Positions 17,406 to 25,978 of a DNA stretch of 64,000 nt are shown piece after piece. How positions within the stretch are numbered: position 1 is the stretch's first letter; the number at the start of each line of letters is the position of its first letter. The translations under genes were made by a program, and so were the position numbers. The notes below the pieces were generated by a model. It was not told where the DNA came from. It saw only the letters and a program-made list of their open reading frames with translations, and did no database searches. Source of the DNA: Sphingorhabdus sp. YGSMI21 (GTDB taxonomy: Bacteria; Pseudomonadota; Alphaproteobacteria; Sphingomonadales; Sphingomonadaceae); assembly GCF_002776575.1 (NCBI RefSeq), contig NZ_CP022548.1, positions 2,123,001 to 2,187,000 of the forward strand, in the 5' to 3' direction.

Positions 17406-17833
17406 CCGGCAAAGCTTCTCCCGGCGTCTGGCAGCGATTGTGCCGCCTGCTGAAACCGGACTGGATGTTCGGCTTCATCCTGCTGGTCGGCATGGGCCTG
17501 CTCGCGGTTTCGATATTCGACCCGAACGAGGTGCGCCCGGCCAATGTCACGCCGGCCGTCAAGATTATCGGCGCATCGCTGCTGGTTCTGCTGATATCCT
17601 ATATTGCGACCTATGCAGCCGCATTGGACCGCCGCAAGCTGGAGGATTATTTTTTCCAGATGATGGCCAATGGCGCCATTGTCGCGATCATCACCGCCAT
17701 TTTTGCCAATATGGTCTGGCTTGTTTTCGAAAAGCAGCTCGGCACGATGAGCGCGGACAATCTCGTGGCAATATTGATATCGTCCTGGGGCCTGGGTTAT
17801 TTTTTCTATCGTATGCGCGGACTCAACGCATGA
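17402..17833 (+). CDS. Four-helix membrane protein, unknown function
   Basis: 143 residues from the ATG at 17402, with about four membrane helices: WMFGFILLVGMGLLAVSIF, VKIIGASLLVLLISYIATYA, NGAIVAIITAIFANMVWLVF and NLVAILISSWGLGYFFY. The frame is open further upstream to 17294, but that stretch has poor third-position GC and overlaps the better-supported small gene. ATGA overlaps on both sides tie it into a three-gene operon with an XRE regulator, a pairing seen with many YdaS/YgzD-like small regulators. Function unknown. Confidence 0.7.
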   Translation: MTGKASPGVWQRLCRLLKPDWMFGFILLVGMGLLAVSIFDPNEVRPANVTPAVKIIGASLLVLLISYIATYAAALDRRKLEDYFFQMMANGAIVAIITAIFANMVWLVFEKQLGTMSADNLVAILISSWGLGYFFYRMRGLNA

Positions 17834-18021
17834 AGAACCGGCTCAAGATTCTCCGCGCCGAGCGCGACTGGTCGCAGGCGGATCTGGCTGACCGGCTCAA
17901 GGTTTCGCGGCAATCGGTCAACGCGATCGAAACCGGCAAATATGATCCGTCCCTGCCGCTGGCCTTCCGGATCGCCGATCTGTTCGCCATGCCGATCGAG
18001 GAGATTTTCCTGCGGGATTGA
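17830..18021 (+). CDS. XRE family transcriptional regulator (small)
   Basis: 63 residues, a single Cro/CI-type helix-turn-helix: MKNRLKILRAERDWSQADLADRL, VSRQSVNAIETGKYDPSLPLAFRIADLF, ending IEEIFLRD. This compact form is common next to small membrane proteins. It overlaps the membrane protein gene by ATGA and is likely the repressor acting at the twin palindromes upstream of the operon. Confidence 0.9.
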   Translation: MKNRLKILRAERDWSQADLADRLKVSRQSVNAIETGKYDPSLPLAFRIADLFAMPIEEIFLRD

Positions 18022-18073
18022 GAGAACGAAAAATTGTGATGCGCCGGGCCGCGAGTTGTCTTAAGCTCCGTCC

Positions 18074-18421
18074 ATGGCTGCTGCTCAACATGTCTGGCTG
18101 GTCGATGGCGACAGCGCGCTCAAGCGGCGGGTGCGGATCGAGGTGATTGGCAAGAGCTTCGCGCTTTACGAGCAGCAATGGCGCAGCGACGCCTATTTTT
18201 TCGATGATCTGGTCTATCGCGGCAAGGAAGGCGACTCCCATGTCTTTGGTCTCGAGGACGGTATCAAGGACCGCCCTAAATGGAAGCTCGGCTTCAAGGG
18301 CGAGGTGCCGGCGGAACTGGCCGCGATATTGCCGCGGGCCAAGCCGCCGCTGCTTTCCAATATCGGCATGCTGATCATCGCCTTTCTCTGTCTGGCAATC
18401 GTCTATTTCGCGGCCAGCTGA
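18074..18421 (+). CDS. Hypothetical C-terminally anchored protein
   Basis: 115 residues. A soluble N-terminal domain (HVWLVDGDSALKRRVRIEVIG, SDAYFFDDLVYRGKEGDSHVFGLED) is followed by a Pro-rich hinge and one C-terminal membrane helix (LLSNIGMLIIAFLCLAIVYFAAS). No family recognised. It is separate from the XRE operon by 52 bp, in the same direction. Confidence 0.65.
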   Translation: MAAAQHVWLVDGDSALKRRVRIEVIGKSFALYEQQWRSDAYFFDDLVYRGKEGDSHVFGLEDGIKDRPKWKLGFKGEVPAELAAILPRAKPPLLSNIGMLIIAFLCLAIVYFAAS

Positions 18422-18551
18422 TGCGGTGAACCTGCGCAGGCAGGTGTCCATCTCCTGAACCCTATTCCAGAGACAGATGCTCTTGAGCGAATGAACGCGC
18501 GTCGATGTGCCTTCTCATCTAACGTTTTTGAACTATAGGACAGGTGATGGA

Positions 18552-18569
18552 CCCCCGCCTTCGCGGGGG
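18552..18569. repeat. Short dispersed palindrome
   Basis: CCCCCGCCTTCGCGGGGG, a member of the REP-like family, lies immediately upstream of the alpha/beta hydrolase start; a half unit (CCTGCGCAGGCAGG) lies near 18433. Confidence 0.7.
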
Positions 18570-18587
18570 CACTTATTGGGTGACTAT

Positions 18588-19334
18588 ATGGAAGACGAAA
18601 TCTTGTATCTCCAGCGTCCCGGCGGCGCTTCTCTGGCCTATTGCTACACGCCACCCAAGGCGGGGGTGAAGGGCACCACGCTGGTGTTCCTGCCTGGCTA
18701 TATGTCGGACATGGAAGGTGGCAAGGCGCTGGCGCTGGACGCCTGGGCGAAACAACAGGGCAGGGCGATGCTGCGCCTTGATTATGCCGGATGTGGCGCG
18801 AGCGGCGGCGATTTCGAGGACCAGAGCCTGATAGACTGGCGCGAGGACGTGCTGTTCCTGATCGACAAGGTCACGTCGGGATCGATCACCCTGATCGGTT
18901 CGTCGATGGGCGGCTGGCTGATGCTGCTGGTCGCGCTGTCGCGGCCGATGCGGGTGAAGAATCTGGTCGGCATCGCTGCCGCGCCGGACTTCACCGACTG
19001 GGGCTTCACCCAGGAACAGAAAATGACCATCCTGCGCGACGGCAAGCTGGAGGAGGCCAGCGAATATTCCGACGAGCCTTATGTCACCACCCGCACCTTC
19101 TGGCAGTCGGGCGATACCAATCGGCTGCTCCACAAGGAAATCGGCTTTGATGGCGCGGTGCGCCTGCTGCACGGACAAAAAGATGCTGATGTGCCGTGGG
19201 AATATAGTCTCGAGACAGCCAAGAAAATCCGTTCAGACGATGTGCAGGTCCATCTGGTAAAGGACGGCGATCACCGGCTGTCGCGGGATCAGGACATTGC
19301 TCTGCTAATCGATATGGTTTCGCGACTGGGATAA
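18588..19334 (+). CDS. Alpha/beta hydrolase (ABHD10-like)
   Basis: 248 residues. The fold markers are LVFLPGYMSDMEGGKALAL (oxyanion region), RLDYAGCGASGGDFEDQSLIDWREDV, the nucleophile elbow IGSSMGGWLML with the catalytic serine, an Asp in LLHGQKDADVPW and the catalytic His in KDGDHRLS. This matches the ABHD10/esterase subgroup common in alphaproteobacteria. The ATG at 18588 is chosen because it follows the palindrome and starts the conserved sequence; the frame is open further upstream. Confidence 0.85.
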   Translation: MEDEILYLQRPGGASLAYCYTPPKAGVKGTTLVFLPGYMSDMEGGKALALDAWAKQQGRAMLRLDYAGCGASGGDFEDQSLIDWREDVLFLIDKVTSGSITLIGSSMGGWLMLLVALSRPMRVKNLVGIAAAPDFTDWGFTQEQKMTILRDGKLEEASEYSDEPYVTTRTFWQSGDTNRLLHKEIGFDGAVRLLHGQKDADVPWEYSLETAKKIRSDDVQVHLVKDGDHRLSRDQDIALLIDMVSRLG

Positions 19335-19374
19335 TATTCGACGCCCGTACAATTATTTAACAGGCATAGTCTCC

Positions 19375-20205
19375 ATGATTTCTTCGCTAGTTCTGCCCCT
19401 GCTGCTGCAATCCGCGACTCCTTACGGATCGCCGATCGATCCCTTGATCCGGCCGTCGGCGCCCCGGTCCGAAGCCCCCGCGAGTCCGCCGCCGGTCAAG
19501 GTGAAAAGCCCGGCCGATATCCGCTTCAACCAATGTATCGACCAGGCTGCGGACGATCCGGACAACGGATTGCTCGCCGCCAACAAATGGCAGATCGAGG
19601 GCGGCGGATATCTGGCGCGCAATTGTCTCGGCTTCGCTTATGCCGAGCGCGAAGAGTGGGCAGAGGCCGTTGCGGCATTCGTGCTGGCGGCCGAAGGCGC
19701 GGAAGCCGCAGACGATGAACGCGCAGCCATTTTCTGGTCGCAGGCCGGCAATGCGGCGCTTGCCGGTGGCGATCACGCGGCTGCCCTGAAATATCTCGGC
19801 TCGGCGCTGGAGCAGAACAGTCTCGACGGTTTGCTGAAGGGCGAAGTGCATCTGGATATGGCGCGCATCCATGTCGCGATGGATCAATATGACGCGGCGA
19901 AGCAGCAATTCGTACTGGTTCACGAGCTCGTTCCCGAGGATCCGCTCGGCTGGCTGTTGTCGGCGACATTGGCGCGGCGCATGGGTGATCTGGCTCTGGC
20001 CAAATCGGACATAGCAGTTGCCGCCAGGCTGGCGGTCACCGATCCGGCCATCGCGCTCGAAGCCGGCAATATCGCTTATGAGGCGGGCGATGTCGAGAAC
20101 GCCCGGATCAACTGGGAACAGGCGGTCAAATTCGGGCCGGACAGTCCTTCGGCCAGCACCGCCAACCATTATCTCGGGCAGTTGCAGGCCAGCGTCGCGG
20201 AATAA
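19375..20205 (+). CDS. Tetratricopeptide repeat protein, exported
   Basis: 276 residues. A short hydrophobic N-terminus is followed by a Pro-rich linker and a series of TPR-like helices: YAEREEWAEAVAAFVLAAEGA, AGNAALAGGDHAAALKYLGSAL, ARIHVAMDQYDAAKQQFVLVH and AGNIAYEAGDVENARINWEQAV. TPR arrays mediate protein contacts. The role here is unknown; a periplasmic place is inferred. Confidence 0.75.
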   Translation: MISSLVLPLLLQSATPYGSPIDPLIRPSAPRSEAPASPPPVKVKSPADIRFNQCIDQAADDPDNGLLAANKWQIEGGGYLARNCLGFAYAEREEWAEAVAAFVLAAEGAEAADDERAAIFWSQAGNAALAGGDHAAALKYLGSALEQNSLDGLLKGEVHLDMARIHVAMDQYDAAKQQFVLVHELVPEDPLGWLLSATLARRMGDLALAKSDIAVAARLAVTDPAIALEAGNIAYEAGDVENARINWEQAVKFGPDSPSASTANHYLGQLQASVAE

Positions 20206-20229
20206 GTCCGGCCGAATCGCTGTGCCGCA

Positions 20230-20949
20230 TCAATCCAGATAGAAATTCACCGTCGTGACCACGCGCACCTTCTTGTACGGCGTGTCGGTCACGCCATAGC
20301 CGCCGGCATCGCCATCGCGGCTGTTGATGCTGAAATAGCCCTGGGTGGCAGATTTGATGCCACCGACATCGGTGCCGCTGTCCTTGGCAAATTGTTCGGC
20401 CGACTTGCGCGCGTCCTTGGTGGCTTCGGCGACCATTTCCGGTTTGATCTCGTCGAGCTTGGTGAACGTATAGCTCATCCCCGACCCGTCCTCGAGGACG
20501 ACGCCGCGCCGGACCAGATCAAATTGACGGGCAACGGCGGCCTGTGCCTTGTCGATATCATTGGTGCGCAGGCTCAGCCGCTGGCGGATGGTATATTGGG
20601 GGATACCGTTGCTGCTATATTGATTCACATTGGCGCCGGTCGGTTTGAGCGCGTCGGCCTCGAAACCGAGCTCCTTGAAAAATGAGGTGATTGCGGTTGT
20701 GTCGCGATCGATATCGGTCTGGGCGCTCTGCAGGTCGGTGGACTGGGCGCTATAGGCAATGGTCCAGGTGGCGAGGTCGGCGGTTACATCGCGCTCGGCC
20801 AGGCCGCGCACGGTGACGCTGCGGTCCGCCATCTTCGCGCGCAGCAGCCCGTCGCCCAGCAGATAGCCGCCAGCCACCAGCCCGACCGTCAGCAAAGCGG
20901 CGCTCGCCAGCCAGACCTTGTTCCTGCTCTCGATAAATTTCTCGCTCAT
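20230..20949 (-). CDS. SIMPL domain (DUF541) protein
   Basis: 239 residues. An N-terminal membrane anchor (KVWLASAALLTVGLVAGGYLLGDGLL) precedes the SIMPL domain: RSVTVRGLAERDVTADLATWTI, a repeated Q/T-rich helix, TGANVNQYS and DARKSAEQFAKDSGTDVGGIKSATQG, ending with KVRVVTTVNFYLD. SIMPL proteins sit in the periplasm and have been tied to oxidative stress. The ATG at 20949 has GGAGGGAAAGAG just before it. Confidence 0.85.
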   Translation of the reverse strand: MSEKFIESRNKVWLASAALLTVGLVAGGYLLGDGLLRAKMADRSVTVRGLAERDVTADLATWTIAYSAQSTDLQSAQTDIDRDTTAITSFFKELGFEADALKPTGANVNQYSSNGIPQYTIRQRLSLRTNDIDKAQAAVARQFDLVRRGVVLEDGSGMSYTFTKLDEIKPEMVAEATKDARKSAEQFAKDSGTDVGGIKSATQGYFSINSRDGDAGGYGVTDTPYKKVRVVTTVNFYLD

Positions 20950-21057
20950 CTCTCTTTCCCTCCGTCCCAAAGCCGCTTAGGCTGTTGCAAATGACCCGGT
21001 TCGTCTCTGCTGTAGCAGCGATGAACCGTTTCTGAATAGCGACGAACGGAGAATATT

Positions 21058-21501
21058 GTGGCCATAAAATATCTGCACACCATGCTCAGGGTCAGCGACC
21101 CGGAGGCGACCGTTGCCTTTTTCGGGCTGCTGGGTCTCGAGGAGGTGCGCCGCTACGACAGCGAGCAGGGCCGCTTCACATTGATCTTTCTCGCTGCGCC
21201 GGGGCAGAAGGATGTGGCCGAGGTTGAACTGACCTATAACTGGCCCGCCGAAGACGGCAGCGAACCGGAGCAATATGGCGGCGGCCGCAATTTCGGCCAT
21301 CTCGCTTATGCGGTCGACGATATCTACGCCCTGTGCCAGAGCCTGATGGATGCTGGCGTGACGATCAACCGTCCGCCGCGTGACGGCCATATGGCCTTCG
21401 TGCGCTCGCCGGACAATATTTCGGTCGAACTGCTGCAGAAAGGCGACCGGCTGCCGGTGCAGGAACCCTGGGCGAGCATGGAAAATATCGGCGAGTGGTA
21501 A
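21058..21501 (+). CDS. VOC family protein, lactoylglutathione lyase-like
   Basis: 147 residues. Glyoxalase I pattern: KYLHTMLRVSDPEATVAFFGLLGLEEVRRYDSEQGRF, AEVELTYNW, RNFGHLAYAVDDIYALC and AFVRSPDNISVELLQKG, with the His and Glu metal ligands in place. GloA joins methylglyoxal and glutathione to give lactoylglutathione. The start is GTG with CGGAG upstream. A glyoxalase II-type gene lies 1.8 kb downstream, so the two may form the pathway. Confidence 0.85.
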   Translation: MAIKYLHTMLRVSDPEATVAFFGLLGLEEVRRYDSEQGRFTLIFLAAPGQKDVAEVELTYNWPAEDGSEPEQYGGGRNFGHLAYAVDDIYALCQSLMDAGVTINRPPRDGHMAFVRSPDNISVELLQKGDRLPVQEPWASMENIGEW

Positions 21502-21510
21502 GCGTCTGAT

Positions 21511-23235
21511 CTAGACCGAAGCGGTGCCGGCCGGGCTGGCCGGTTTCGACGCCGAAATATCGATCCAGACAATCTGGTTGCGGCCGTTGCCCTTTGCATC
21601 ATAAAGACGCCTGTCTGCGGTTGCCATCACGCTGCGCAGCGTAACGCGCCGGGCGATTGCCGCGACACCGACCGAAAATGTGACCGGCTCCCGGATTTCC
21701 GGTACTTCCTCGTGCACCGCTTTGATCAGCGCCTCGCAGATTTCGGCCAGCTCATTTGCCGGATAGTTTCTCCGCTTTTCCCGGCCATCGTCCTTGATCA
21801 GGAGAGTGAATTCCTCGCCGCCGATCCGTGCGGCAAAATGCCCGGTCCCGTCCAGCAGCCTGCCGACAACCCGCAGCACTTCGTCGCCGACCTCGTGGCC
21901 ATAACGGTCGTTGACCCGCTTGAAAAAGTCGATGTCGATTATCGCAAGATGGCTGTAGCGGTGATCGCGCTGGTTCTGCCGGAACGCGCGCTCGAAGGAC
22001 CGGCGGTTGTTCATCATGGTCAGCCCGTCGGTATCGGCGAGCAGGGTCAGCTCCACCTGTTTGCGCAAGGTGCTCTTGTGCTGCTTGCGCAAGTGGAAAA
22101 TCCGGTTGGCCACGCCGAGCGCGAGGATGATGGTCTCCATCACCAGCGCGAAATAGAGCCCGTAGTCAAGCGCCGGCCAGCCGATATAGAGGTCCATGCC
22201 CCGCGCTACCCGGTCCAGTCCGAACATCACGATCGGCGTCCAGCCGACGATCTGGTACCAGATCGCCCTGCTGCCGCGGCGCAGCGCGTGCCCCATCGCG
22301 TAGAGGACGATAAAAAATGCGGGCAGGAAAGACGCGTGATAATAGTTGCGGGCTTCCATATCATAGCCATCATTGATCCGCAGGACGAGAGCGGTCACGA
22401 TGACCGGCAGAAAGGACGAGACCAAAATGCCCGTACGCAGCCATGGGGCGATCTTTCCCTGTTCGACGAAGCGCACCAGAAAAACGCCGCTGGCAGCAAC
22501 CGCGATCGCCAGGGCCCAATAGTTGATCAGCATCTTGGTCAGCAGGCCGGTTCCGGGGAAGGCGAGGAATATCAGGCCGGACGAACTGAAAGTATAGACC
22601 ACGGTCGCCGCGATCATCGCGCTGTGCCACAACATGAAGCTGTAACGCAGGGCGCCGTAGAAAAAAGCATGATAGAAAAGCGGCATGATTGCCATCCCGC
22701 ACAACACCCCGAACATGATCGAGAGCGGCAGCTTCAGGCCGTCCCATTTCTCTTTCGACGCAAGCTGGATCAGCGAAATGCTGCTGGCCACTTTCGGTTC
22801 GTCGATCGCCAGATAGACATGGGTTATCCGGCTTCGCAGCTCGGGATTGTCCGTACCCGGCACGGCGAGCCCGTAATGTCCCTTTGGTCGCCAGCTGTCG
22901 ATCACCTCCTGCTCGGAGAAGCGTGAAGAGAGCAGCGTGCCATTGTCGAGCAGCGCGTGGACCTGCATCGTGGTCAGGCCGTTATTGTCGCCCTGGACCT
23001 CGACCGTACCCGGCGGGAGCCGGTCGTCAAGAAACGGGACCTTGACCCAGACCCGCGGGCCTTCGAGGGCATATTTATTGTCGGAACAATCAAAGGGCTT
23101 GCCCGATTTCAGCAGGGTCGCGGCGGACATATCCGCAGCGCTGCTCTGCGTGCACAGCTTTCCAGCCATCTGGACCTGGGCAAGGGCAGGGGAACAGAGG
23201 CACAAAAAGGCCAGAAATGCGACAAGCAAGCGCAA
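21511..23235 (-). CDS. Diguanylate cyclase with 7TMR-DISM sensor region
   Basis: 574 residues. A signal peptide and an extracytoplasmic sensor part (about residues 20-165) precede about seven membrane helices (about 170-385), a short coiled linker and a GGDEF domain. The active-site motif is ARIGGEEFTLL near residue 475, with DTDGLTMMNNRRSFE at the domain start. The RxxD inhibitory site five residues before GGEEF reads GTGH, so product inhibition through that site is unlikely. It makes cyclic di-GMP in response to an envelope signal. It is convergent with the VOC gene. Confidence 0.92.
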   Translation of the reverse strand: MRLLVAFLAFLCLCSPALAQVQMAGKLCTQSSAADMSAATLLKSGKPFDCSDNKYALEGPRVWVKVPFLDDRLPPGTVEVQGDNNGLTTMQVHALLDNGTLLSSRFSEQEVIDSWRPKGHYGLAVPGTDNPELRSRITHVYLAIDEPKVASSISLIQLASKEKWDGLKLPLSIMFGVLCGMAIMPLFYHAFFYGALRYSFMLWHSAMIAATVVYTFSSSGLIFLAFPGTGLLTKMLINYWALAIAVAASGVFLVRFVEQGKIAPWLRTGILVSSFLPVIVTALVLRINDGYDMEARNYYHASFLPAFFIVLYAMGHALRRGSRAIWYQIVGWTPIVMFGLDRVARGMDLYIGWPALDYGLYFALVMETIILALGVANRIFHLRKQHKSTLRKQVELTLLADTDGLTMMNNRRSFERAFRQNQRDHRYSHLAIIDIDFFKRVNDRYGHEVGDEVLRVVGRLLDGTGHFAARIGGEEFTLLIKDDGREKRRNYPANELAEICEALIKAVHEEVPEIREPVTFSVGVAAIARRVTLRSVMATADRRLYDAKGNGRNQIVWIDISASKPASPAGTASV

Positions 23236-23345
23236 TTGACGCCCCTTTCCAAAATCAATGCTGCACAGCCCGTGCGATTAGGGTAAAACTCTTATTTTGC
23301 GGTTAAGCATCGACAGCATTAATTTTGCGGGGTAATTTGACGGCC

Positions 23346-24068
23346 ATGCTTGAAATCATCCGAATAGCCGTATTGTCAGACAATTATGTCTGGTTGGTCC
23401 ACGAACCGGAATCGGGGGAGACGATGGTCGTCGATCCCGCGGTCGCCGAACCGGTGCTGGCCGAAGCCGAAAAGCGCGGTTGGACCATCACCCAGATCTG
23501 GAACACCCACTGGCATCCCGATCACACCGGCGGCAATGCCGCGATCAAGGATGCGACCGGCTGCCGGATCACCGGCCCGGACGCCGAGAAAGAACGCATC
23601 CCGACGCTCGATGTGCTGGTGAAAGAGGGCGATACGGTCAAGCTCGGCGACGTGACCGCCGAGGTTATCGACGTGCCGGCCCATACCGCCGGTCATATCG
23701 CCTTCCACATCCCGTCGGAAAAAGTGGCATTTGTCGGTGACACGCTGTTTGCCATGGGCTGCGGACGATTGTTCGAAGGCACGGCCGAGCAGATGTATGA
23801 CAATATGCGCAAGCTGGAGGCGCTGCCCGATGCCACGCGAATCTATTGCGCGCATGAATATACGCAGAGCAACGGTGAATATGCGCTGGTCGCCGAACCC
23901 GACAATCTGGCGCTGAAGGAGCGGATGGCGGAGGTTCTGACCCTGCGCGCGCGGGGCGAAGCCACGGTGCCGACAACGATCCGGCAGGAACGCGCCACCA
24001 ATCCGTTCATGCGGGCGGCCTCGGCCGAGGAACTGGGCGCACGGCGGACGGCCAAGGATAGTTTCTGA
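23346..24068 (+). CDS. gloB: Hydroxyacylglutathione hydrolase (glyoxalase II)
   Basis: 240 residues, metallo-beta-lactamase fold. The binuclear metal motif is NTHWHPDHTGGNAAI, followed by VPAHTAGHIAFHIP, FVGDTLFAMGCGRLFEGTAEQMYDNM and IYCAHEYTQSNGEYAL, all typical of GloB. It hydrolyses lactoylglutathione to lactate and glutathione. The ATG at 23346 starts the conserved LEIIRIAVLSDNYVWLV. Together with the VOC gene at 21.1 kb it would complete methylglyoxal removal. Confidence 0.92.
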   Translation: MLEIIRIAVLSDNYVWLVHEPESGETMVVDPAVAEPVLAEAEKRGWTITQIWNTHWHPDHTGGNAAIKDATGCRITGPDAEKERIPTLDVLVKEGDTVKLGDVTAEVIDVPAHTAGHIAFHIPSEKVAFVGDTLFAMGCGRLFEGTAEQMYDNMRKLEALPDATRIYCAHEYTQSNGEYALVAEPDNLALKERMAEVLTLRARGEATVPTTIRQERATNPFMRAASAEELGARRTAKDSF

Positions 24069-24146
24069 AACCCCGACCGTTTCATCGCCGGTTCAGCCGA
24101 CATTCTGCTATAAGGCGGAACGATAGGGATCGACAACAGGAGACGG

Positions 24147-24572
24147 ATGATGAAAAAACTGCTTTTGGCCATTCCTGCGGCGATGCTGCTCGCCGCGCCC
24201 GCGACCGGCGGGGAAAAGGTCGAGCTCACCGAAAAACAGCAGGCGAAGCTCGACAAACAGCTTGAAGGGCGCAGCGCCGGCAAGGCGAAATCCTGCATCA
24301 ACCGTAACGACCAGCGCAATATGACGGTGATCAGCGACGACATATTGATCTTCTCGTCCCGCCGCAACGCGAAGACCATCTATATCAACAAGCCGCCCGG
24401 CGGATGCCCCGGTGCGGACCGCTATATCCTGTCCTACCGGCGCACGACCAGCTCGCTCTGTTCCGGAGAGATTATCCAGCTGATCGACAATATGAGCGGG
24501 GCGACCATGGGCAGCTGCACCTTCGGCGATTTCGTGCCCTATACCAAGGATCTCTCGGTCGGTTCAAAATAG
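24147..24572 (+). CDS. Exported hypothetical protein (DUF6491-like)
   Basis: 141 residues with a signal peptide (KKLLLAIPAAMLLAAPATGG). The mature part has cysteines in SCINRNDQRNMTVISDDILIFSS, GGCPGADRYI, SSLCSGEI and GSCTFGDF, which suits disulfide bonding in the periplasm. The pattern resembles small exported sphingomonad proteins of the DUF6491 type, but this is from memory of the motif and not certain. It is followed by 94 bp with nothing recognisable. Confidence 0.65.
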   Translation: MMKKLLLAIPAAMLLAAPATGGEKVELTEKQQAKLDKQLEGRSAGKAKSCINRNDQRNMTVISDDILIFSSRRNAKTIYINKPPGGCPGADRYILSYRRTTSSLCSGEIIQLIDNMSGATMGSCTFGDFVPYTKDLSVGSK

Positions 24573-24666
24573 CCAGCCGCTGATGCCATATCGGAAACGG
24601 GATCGCGCGAAGCCAGGGCAGTGGCTGGCGCGGCCTGTTGCTTCCGACCGGGGAGTGGCGGCCGGT

Positions 24667-25287
24667 TCATAGTCCGGGGTCCTTGTCCCGTCTCTCCGCC
24701 TTTTCGTCCGTTTTCAGGGCAGCACGATGTTTTGCCAGACGCTTCTGATAGTCCGCACCGTCGCCATATTCCTCGAACAGGCGCTGCCGCTTGTGCTGGC
24801 CGCGGACCTTTAGCGCATGCTTGATCGGGCACCAATATTGCTCGGTGCGTCCGGCGACCTCCCGGACATAGGCGATCACGCCATTGGCATAGCTGCAATA
24901 GGTGCAGTTGATCTTCTCGATCGCGTTCAGATAGGACAGTTTCCCGCGGTCATAGACGATATAGTCGCGCCGCCGGACGCGCTCGATCCCGTAGGCGCGA
25001 AAGCAGACCGCCTGATAGATTGAGACCGACAGGTCGAGAAAGGCAAAGGGCAGCAGCAGCGCATAGATGAACGGCGCCGTAAGGATCACCGAAATCTGCG
25101 CCTCGGATATATAGCGCAGCACTCCGACGCGCAGCGACCGGTGCATCGCCTCGAGATCGCGGTCGAGTTCCGCCCGCCCCTTGTCCAGCCGCTCGCCCAT
25201 CTCGGCCCGTTCCTCGGCGACCCGCACTTCAAGCTCCGCTTCCAGTTCGCGGATGCGATCGACAATGGCGCTTGCCTTGCTGTTCAC
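24667..25287 (-). CDS. Membrane protein with coiled coil and Cys cluster
   Basis: 206 residues from a GTG at 25287 that has GGGGA upstream. The N-terminus is a charged coiled coil (ASAIVDRIRELEAELEVRV, then EERAEMGERLDKGRAELDRDLEAM), followed by two membrane helices (AQISVILTAPFIYALLLPFAFLDLSVSIYQAV) and a basic region. CTYCSYANG and YWCPIKHALK form a possible metal-binding group of three cysteines and one histidine. The C-terminus is charged. I recall similar proteins of unknown role in sphingomonads; function not known. Confidence 0.65.
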   Translation of the reverse strand: MNSKASAIVDRIRELEAELEVRVAEERAEMGERLDKGRAELDRDLEAMHRSLRVGVLRYISEAQISVILTAPFIYALLLPFAFLDLSVSIYQAVCFRAYGIERVRRRDYIVYDRGKLSYLNAIEKINCTYCSYANGVIAYVREVAGRTEQYWCPIKHALKVRGQHKRQRLFEEYGDGADYQKRLAKHRAALKTDEKAERRDKDPGL

Positions 25288-25373
25288 TGATATGTCCCCT
25301 GTTGGCCAGCCGCCATATTTCACCGGTTTCGCCAGAAGGGCCAATCCGTATAGCTACCTAGCGCGGGGGATTG

Positions 25374-25527
25374 CCTTCTCCCGCGAGGGAGAAGGATAGG
25401 CGCAGTTGGATGAGGCTGTTCCGCTGCCGGGTTGTTGTGCGATCGTGGTCCGGTAAACCCTCACCCAGCTCCGACTAGGCAGCAAGCTGCCAAGTCTGCA
25501 CAACCCTCTCCCTTGAGGGAGAGGGGG
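25374..25527. repeat. Long dispersed repeat, copy 1 (intact)
   Basis: About 150 bp. The outer parts pair (CTTCTCCC...GGGAGAAGG and CCCTCTCCCTTGAGGGAGAGGG), and TTGGATGAGG is opposed by CCCTCACCCA. The core CCGACTAGGCAGCAAGCTGC is the same sequence that hosts both IS427-type elements elsewhere; here it is uninterrupted. Other copies are at 26.9, 30.2, 56.3 and 57.9 kb. Confidence 0.75.
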
Positions 25528-25566
25528 CAGAGCCGCTGGCATAATGTTACTGCTAATTCAGTCGGC

Positions 25567-25824
25567 CTATTTATCTTCTTCAAACATATTGACCGCATTT
25601 TCGCCGGTTGCCGAGAGGCGGATCTTGTCGCCTTCGAATTCGGCAATCAGGCCGACGGGCAGAAAGTGATGGGAAGCGCCTTTGCCGCTCTGGGTCTGCG
25701 GGCTGTCTTGCTTGGTCAGCTTGATCCGCTCGCCGCTATCGTCGAGATGGTCAACAATGCCGACGTGCACGCCGTCCGCGCCGATGACTTCCATATGTTC
25801 CTTGATCTGGCTCTTGTCTACCAT
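25567..25824 (-). CDS. DUF2171 family protein
   Basis: 85 residues with the DUF2171 pattern: MVDKSQIKEHMEVIGADGVHVGIVDHL, RIKLTKQDSPQTQSG, HHFLPVGLIAEFEGDKIRLS. The fold is PRC-barrel-like. These small proteins are common, often multicopy, in sphingomonads and tend to be stress induced. An EcfG-type promoter stands 36 bp upstream of its start, which supports that. Confidence 0.85.
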   Translation of the reverse strand: MVDKSQIKEHMEVIGADGVHVGIVDHLDDSGERIKLTKQDSPQTQSGKGASHHFLPVGLIAEFEGDKIRLSATGENAVNMFEEDK

Positions 25825-25859
25825 GGGGATTTCCTTTTCTGTTTTCCTGTTGTGAAACC

Positions 25860-25884
25860 TACGTGCGGGGAGCGATCCTGTTCC
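25860..25884 (-). promoter_or_regulatory. EcfG-type promoter candidate before DUF2171
   Basis: On the minus strand GGAAC-N16-CGTA, the same spacing and bases as before the PRC-barrel gene at 7659-7683. It is at a suitable distance (36 bp) from the DUF2171 start codon. Confidence 0.55.
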
Positions 25885-25978
25885 AAATCAATCGGAGGAG
25901 CGATCATCATTGACGGAACATCGGGCCCGCTCCCGATATCGCTCTAGCTCCTCGCTTGCGGGCGCGGGATACGTAATA

